From contig JANLFJ010000001.1 of the NCBI GenBank assembly GCA_024655825.1, positions 1-64,000 on the forward strand: a stretch of DNA of 64,000 bases. Reading direction: 5' to 3'. A model generated the notes under the pieces. That model was not told the origin of the DNA. It ran no database searches and worked only from the letters and a program-made list of their open reading frames with translations. Source of the stretch: Peptococcaceae bacterium. GTDB lineage: Bacteria > Bacillota > Peptococcia > DRI-13 > PHAD01. Below, in pieces: positions 61,095-64,000 of the stretch (its first letter is position 1; each line of letters starts with the position of its first letter). The position numbers and the translations under genes were made by a program.

Positions 61095-62174
61095 ATGTCG
61101 GGGGAAGAGAAGGGAACAGCGAGAAAAAAAGAAAAGAAAAAGATCAGCCACCTGACGATGATGGTTATACCGCACAGTCACGGGGCCAGTGTTAAGAATT
61201 ACTGCATACCGATGTGGCTGTTTAAGTCGTTTATGATTCTTAGCGTTTCCTGCATTCTGGTTGTGGGTTATTTTGTTGCAGGATTTTTTTATCTCAGGTA
61301 TGTGACCGTAGAGAATAAAGAACTCAAGGAAATAAATATGGCGCAGGCCAAAGAAATCAATGAGCTGAAAGGCCTGGCCGGATCGATGCGCAGCAAATTG
61401 GAATACCTGGTCCAGCTTGATCAGGAGGTCCGGGCGAAAGTGGGTCTTATCAAGCCTGCAAATAATGAACAGAATGACCGTAGTATCCTTAGTTCACGGT
61501 CTGAAACAAGGTACCAGCTGATGACAATGGGGATTAGTGCTATTGCTTCAGCCGGTTCCCAGCCCCTTCTTGTACAGGCGGACATAGTCGCACCGCAGGA
61601 AAGCACAGGCCTTGTCGAAAGCGGTGAGGTTCTGGAACTGCCTGTGCCTGAAAACGAAATCGATACCCTCGAGGACCTCGGAGAACAGCTGGCCTTAATG
61701 GACCAGATGTTAACGCAGCAGGCTGAAGCGATGAATAGACTCAATTCCGACGTCGACAAGCGGTTAGCCTACTTGAATGCACTGCCCAATGCCTGGCCTA
61801 TCCAGGGGCGCATTACTTCCGGGTTTGGCTGGCGCAGGAACCCCTTCTCACGGGGGCAGGAATTTCATGAAGGCATAGATATTGCTCAGTCATACGGTGC
61901 CCCCATCCGGGCATCCGGAGACGGAGTGGTTACCTTTGCGGGATATAAAAGCGGGTGGGGAAGGGTGGTAGTAATTTCCCACGGATTTGGCTATGTGAGC
62001 CAGTATTGCCATAATTCATCCTTACTTGTTAGTACGGGAGAAAGGGTTAAGCGCGGGCAAATCATAGCGCGCCTCGGCAATACAGGACGCAGTACGGGGC
62101 CGCATCTTCATTTTGGAGTGGCGAAGGAGGGAAAATGGATTAATCCTATGACAGTGATTGGGAAAAAGGAATAA
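61095..62174 (+). CDS. M23 family peptidoglycan endopeptidase, membrane anchored
   Basis: A 359-residue protein. A basic cytoplasmic N-terminus, one transmembrane helix (about 48-70), a coiled coil (ENKELKEINMAQAKEINELKG), and a C-terminal M23 (LytM) domain with SGFGWRRNPFSRGQEFHEGIDI and HLHFGVAKEGKWINP. The H-x3-D and HxH zinc ligands are all present, so it should be an active endopeptidase. In spore-formers, similar membrane M23 proteins may work in sporulation or cell-wall growth. It is followed 14 bases later by a bactofilin gene. Confidence 0.92.
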   Translation: MSGEEKGTARKKEKKKISHLTMMVIPHSHGASVKNYCIPMWLFKSFMILSVSCILVVGYFVAGFFYLRYVTVENKELKEINMAQAKEINELKGLAGSMRSKLEYLVQLDQEVRAKVGLIKPANNEQNDRSILSSRSETRYQLMTMGISAIASAGSQPLLVQADIVAPQESTGLVESGEVLELPVPENEIDTLEDLGEQLALMDQMLTQQAEAMNRLNSDVDKRLAYLNALPNAWPIQGRITSGFGWRRNPFSRGQEFHEGIDIAQSYGAPIRASGDGVVTFAGYKSGWGRVVVISHGFGYVSQYCHNSSLLVSTGERVKRGQIIARLGNTGRSTGPHLHFGVAKEGKWINPMTVIGKKE

Positions 62175-62188
62175 CAGGAGTGAAGTAG

Positions 62189-62584
62189 ATGTTTGGAAAA
62201 AAAGGAGCACCTGAACCGGCCAATTATCAGAAAATCGATACACTAATTGGAAAAGAGACAAATCTTCAGGGGACTCTTATTGCTAAAGGAACGATTCGAA
62301 TAGATGGGGAGTTTAAGGGAGATATCCAGGTGCAAGGAGACCTGGTTATAGGGGAGACCGGTAAGGTCGAAACGAGTGTTGAAGCGCGCAATGTTCTTAT
62401 TGCGGGACACCTTAAAGGTAACATCCAGGCTTCAGGGTTGGTGGATCTTGCCCCGTCTGCCAGGTTATACGGCGACATAAGGGTTAAAAATTTGATTATT
62501 GAAGAAGGAGCTATTTTTAAAGGCAACTGCCTGATGGAAAGCAAGGATGAGACCACCGCGGGAATGCAAGAAGAGAGAGATTAA
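62189..62584 (+). CDS. Bactofilin (polymer-forming cytoskeletal protein)
   Basis: A 131-residue bactofilin with the right-handed beta-helix repeats of hydrophobic residues (LQGTLIAKGTIRIDGEFKGDIQVQGDLVIGE). It polymerises without nucleotides; short unstructured ends are typical. Pairing of bactofilin with an M23 endopeptidase recurs in many bacteria, where the filament positions the hydrolase. ATG 62189. Confidence 0.93.
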   Translation: MFGKKGAPEPANYQKIDTLIGKETNLQGTLIAKGTIRIDGEFKGDIQVQGDLVIGETGKVETSVEARNVLIAGHLKGNIQASGLVDLAPSARLYGDIRVKNLIIEEGAIFKGNCLMESKDETTAGMQEERD

Positions 62585-62587
62585 TAG

Positions 62588-62608
62588 AGCCGCACTGCGG
62601 CTTTTTTC
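62588..62608 (+). terminator. Terminator after the bactofilin gene
   Basis: Stem AGCCGCA/TGCGGCT with almost no loop and TTTTTT after; a tight hairpin next to the stop codon. Confidence 0.8.
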
Positions 62609-62692
62609 ATTACGGAACGGGAGTAACAAAAAAGCCACCTTAGGTAAGCATTGTTAACGGCGTCTTTAGCTTGCTTTTCGAGGGGTGCATTT

Positions 62693-63292
62693 CTAATTGA
62701 GATGACCGGTTTGGCGAAGAGCAAGAAAGATGCTGTTAGCAATCAAGCATGACATTTTCATTACGATACTAAGCCTGGTGTTTTGCAGCACCTGTATTTC
62801 CATAAAGCCTCCGACATTGACAATACCATAAATGCTGATGTCCCCCACCTCCGGCAGCAGCTTGCTTACGCCTGCCCCCGGCTTGAGCGGCTTACCCTCC
62901 AGCAGGATGGTACCGACATTGGCCAGTTGGCCAAGGCAGGCATCTACCGCGATTACCGTAAGTCCATTTTCTTTATCTCTGATACGCAAGAGATACGATT
63001 CGAGGTTCTGAGCGTGGACCGGATTATCTATGGTTCCAAGGATTTCGATGTTTTTACCATGAAGAAGCGATGACAAGCGCCATCCAGTCAGCGGTCCCAG
63101 GCTGTCGCCTGTTGATCGGTCAGTGCCTATGCATATAACAAGAGGACGGCGGTTTTTGCCCAAATTGTTTAAAAGCGCGGCAAGGTGTTCGGAAAGCTTT
63201 GTTACAGCAAAAACATCATCCATATGTACACGTATTTTATTGTCCTCGGTTTTTGCTGCCTTAGTAAAATAATCCAGCAACGAAGGGAACAT
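62693..63292 (-). CDS. yyaC: YyaC-type spore protease family protein
   Basis: A 199-residue protein related to the Gpr/YyaC fold. VICIGTDRSTGDSLGPLTG (about 52-70), GTIDNPVHAQNL and VIAVDACLG are the family segments. YyaC lies near parB in Bacillus too and is expressed in sporulation. ATG 63292 with GGAGG 10 bases before is chosen; the frame is open to 63379. Its physiological substrate is uncertain. Confidence 0.88.
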   Translation of the reverse strand: MFPSLLDYFTKAAKTEDNKIRVHMDDVFAVTKLSEHLAALLNNLGKNRRPLVICIGTDRSTGDSLGPLTGWRLSSLLHGKNIEILGTIDNPVHAQNLESYLLRIRDKENGLTVIAVDACLGQLANVGTILLEGKPLKPGAGVSKLLPEVGDISIYGIVNVGGFMEIQVLQNTRLSIVMKMSCLIANSIFLALRQTGHLN

Positions 63293-63459
63293 TCCATATA
63301 TGCCTCCAAGTTTATTAGCCGTAGTATGCGTTAATAATAGGTGAACTATCCATGTAAAACTTGAAGGTGATATTCCCACAAAACAGCGGGTGAATTAATA
63401 AATTATAAGTTTAAGAATAAATATTACTATAATTCCTTTAACCCGCGGAGAATGATTTG

Positions 63460-64000
63460 ATGCCCGACTATAAAAGATTTCTAAGCTGGCAGGTAGCTTT
63501 TACTTATGTTGGGACGGTCATTGGCGCGGGTTTTGCCTCTGGGCAAGAAATACGTGTTTTTTTTGCCTCATTTGGTTTAAAAGGACTGCTGGGGACTGTT
63601 GTTGCCGGAGTCCTTTTTGCTGTCCTGGGCGAGCGCATTTTACATGCTGCGGGGGAAAAAAGCATGGAAAATTATGAGCAATATACCATTTACCTCTTCG
63701 GAAATAGGTTGGGAAAAATCTTTAATGGAATTATCGACATTTTCCTGGTGTGCGGTTTATCGGTTATGCTGGTGGCCAGCAGCAGCCTTTGTGCAGAATT
63801 GTTGGCCTTGCCGGAATGGGTGGGGTTTGCTGGTACGGTTCTTTTTCTCTATGTCTCTTTGCTAATGGATGTGGAAGGAATACTTTGGCTGAATACCCTG
63901 CTGGTTCCCGGTATCATTATTATGTCCACCGGAATAGCGGCCGCAAGTATTTTTTACCCTGGGCAGGCTTCAGCCCAGGAGAGCTTCAGGGGGGGATTAG
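63460..64000 (+). CDS. YkvI-type membrane transporter, cut by window end
   Basis: The first 180 residues of a multi-pass membrane protein. FTYVGTVIGAGFASGQEI (about residues 14-31) is the hallmark of YkvI-like proteins of the amino acid-polyamine superfamily; hydrophobic segments follow at about 45-62, 85-110, 118-140 and 150-170. ATG 63460 with GCGGAG upstream. The 3' part is missing, so family limits cannot be checked. Confidence 0.85.
   Translation, partial: MPDYKRFLSWQVAFTYVGTVIGAGFASGQEIRVFFASFGLKGLLGTVVAGVLFAVLGERILHAAGEKSMENYEQYTIYLFGNRLGKIFNGIIDIFLVCGLSVMLVASSSLCAELLALPEWVGFAGTVLFLYVSLLMDVEGILWLNTLLVPGIIIMSTGIAAASIFYPGQASAQESFRGGL

Overview
The window reads as the replication-origin region of an anaerobic, spore-forming Clostridia/Peptococcaceae-like Firmicute. 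This rests on gene order (rpmH-rnpA-yidD-yidC-jag-mnmE-mnmG-rsmG-noc-parAB on one side and dnaA-dnaN-recF-remB-gyrB-gyrA on the other), on sporulation-associated genes (bofA, yyaC), and on ferredoxin-based metabolism (pyruvate and 2-oxoacid:ferredoxin oxidoreductases, an [FeFe] hydrogenase of the HydABC type, acetate kinase). The species assignment is inference; no comparison could be run.

Layout. 1-945: 5' part of a 16S rRNA gene (minus strand) with its leader and promoter. 945-8217: a korABCD-type 2-oxoacid oxidoreductase operon headed by a P-loop protein that seems to start at ACG, then a one-polypeptide pyruvate:ferredoxin oxidoreductase. 8453-12310: bofA-yaaL-recR-ebfC-dnaX, the large SRP RNA and tRNA-Ser(GGA), all leftward. 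12423-22700: asnS, a Ste24-like protease, serC, a pyridoxal kinase, a YggT protein, an ABC-2 exporter operon with a NEW3-domain membrane protein, a STAS-like/winged-helix regulator and a tryptophan transporter. 22702-25006: an aminotransferase and an orphan ParM-like actin. 25404-29464: an eroded mobile region flanked by two halves of a broken tRNA-Ser(CGA), holding an IS1634-type transposase relic, an integrase, an HTH protein, a HepT/MntA toxin-antitoxin pair and an intact tRNA-Ser(CGA). 29501-34800: an MBL hydrolase, tadA, four tRNAs (2 Arg, 2 Ser), serS and serA behind a T-box. 34866-45453: ackA, gyrA, a CheY-like regulator, gyrB, remB, recF, dnaN, dnaA. 45454-54836: origin DNA and the rpmH-to-parB rightward cluster with a perfect parS. 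55060-59580: the hydrogenase operon. 59726-64000: DUF554, DUF4446, an M23 peptidase, bactofilin, yyaC and a YkvI-type transporter cut by the window end.

Most genes left of dnaA point left and most genes to the right of it point right, as expected for leading-strand transcription from an origin around 43.9-45.8 kb. Metabolically, PFOR and Kor reduce ferredoxin, HydABC can reoxidise ferredoxin and NADH together while making H2, and AckA yields ATP from acetyl phosphate.

The most unusual signals are regulatory. A near-perfect CIRCE (HrcA) operator sits just downstream of the promoter of the NEW3/ABC exporter operon. A two-cluster array of ten GAG triplets lies over the leader and ribosome-binding site of trpP, which looks like a TRAP (MtrB) target. 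A perfect TGTGA-N6-TCACA palindrome precedes the hydrogenase operon. The split tRNA-Ser with an intact replacement copy inside the interrupting DNA is the most interesting structural feature.
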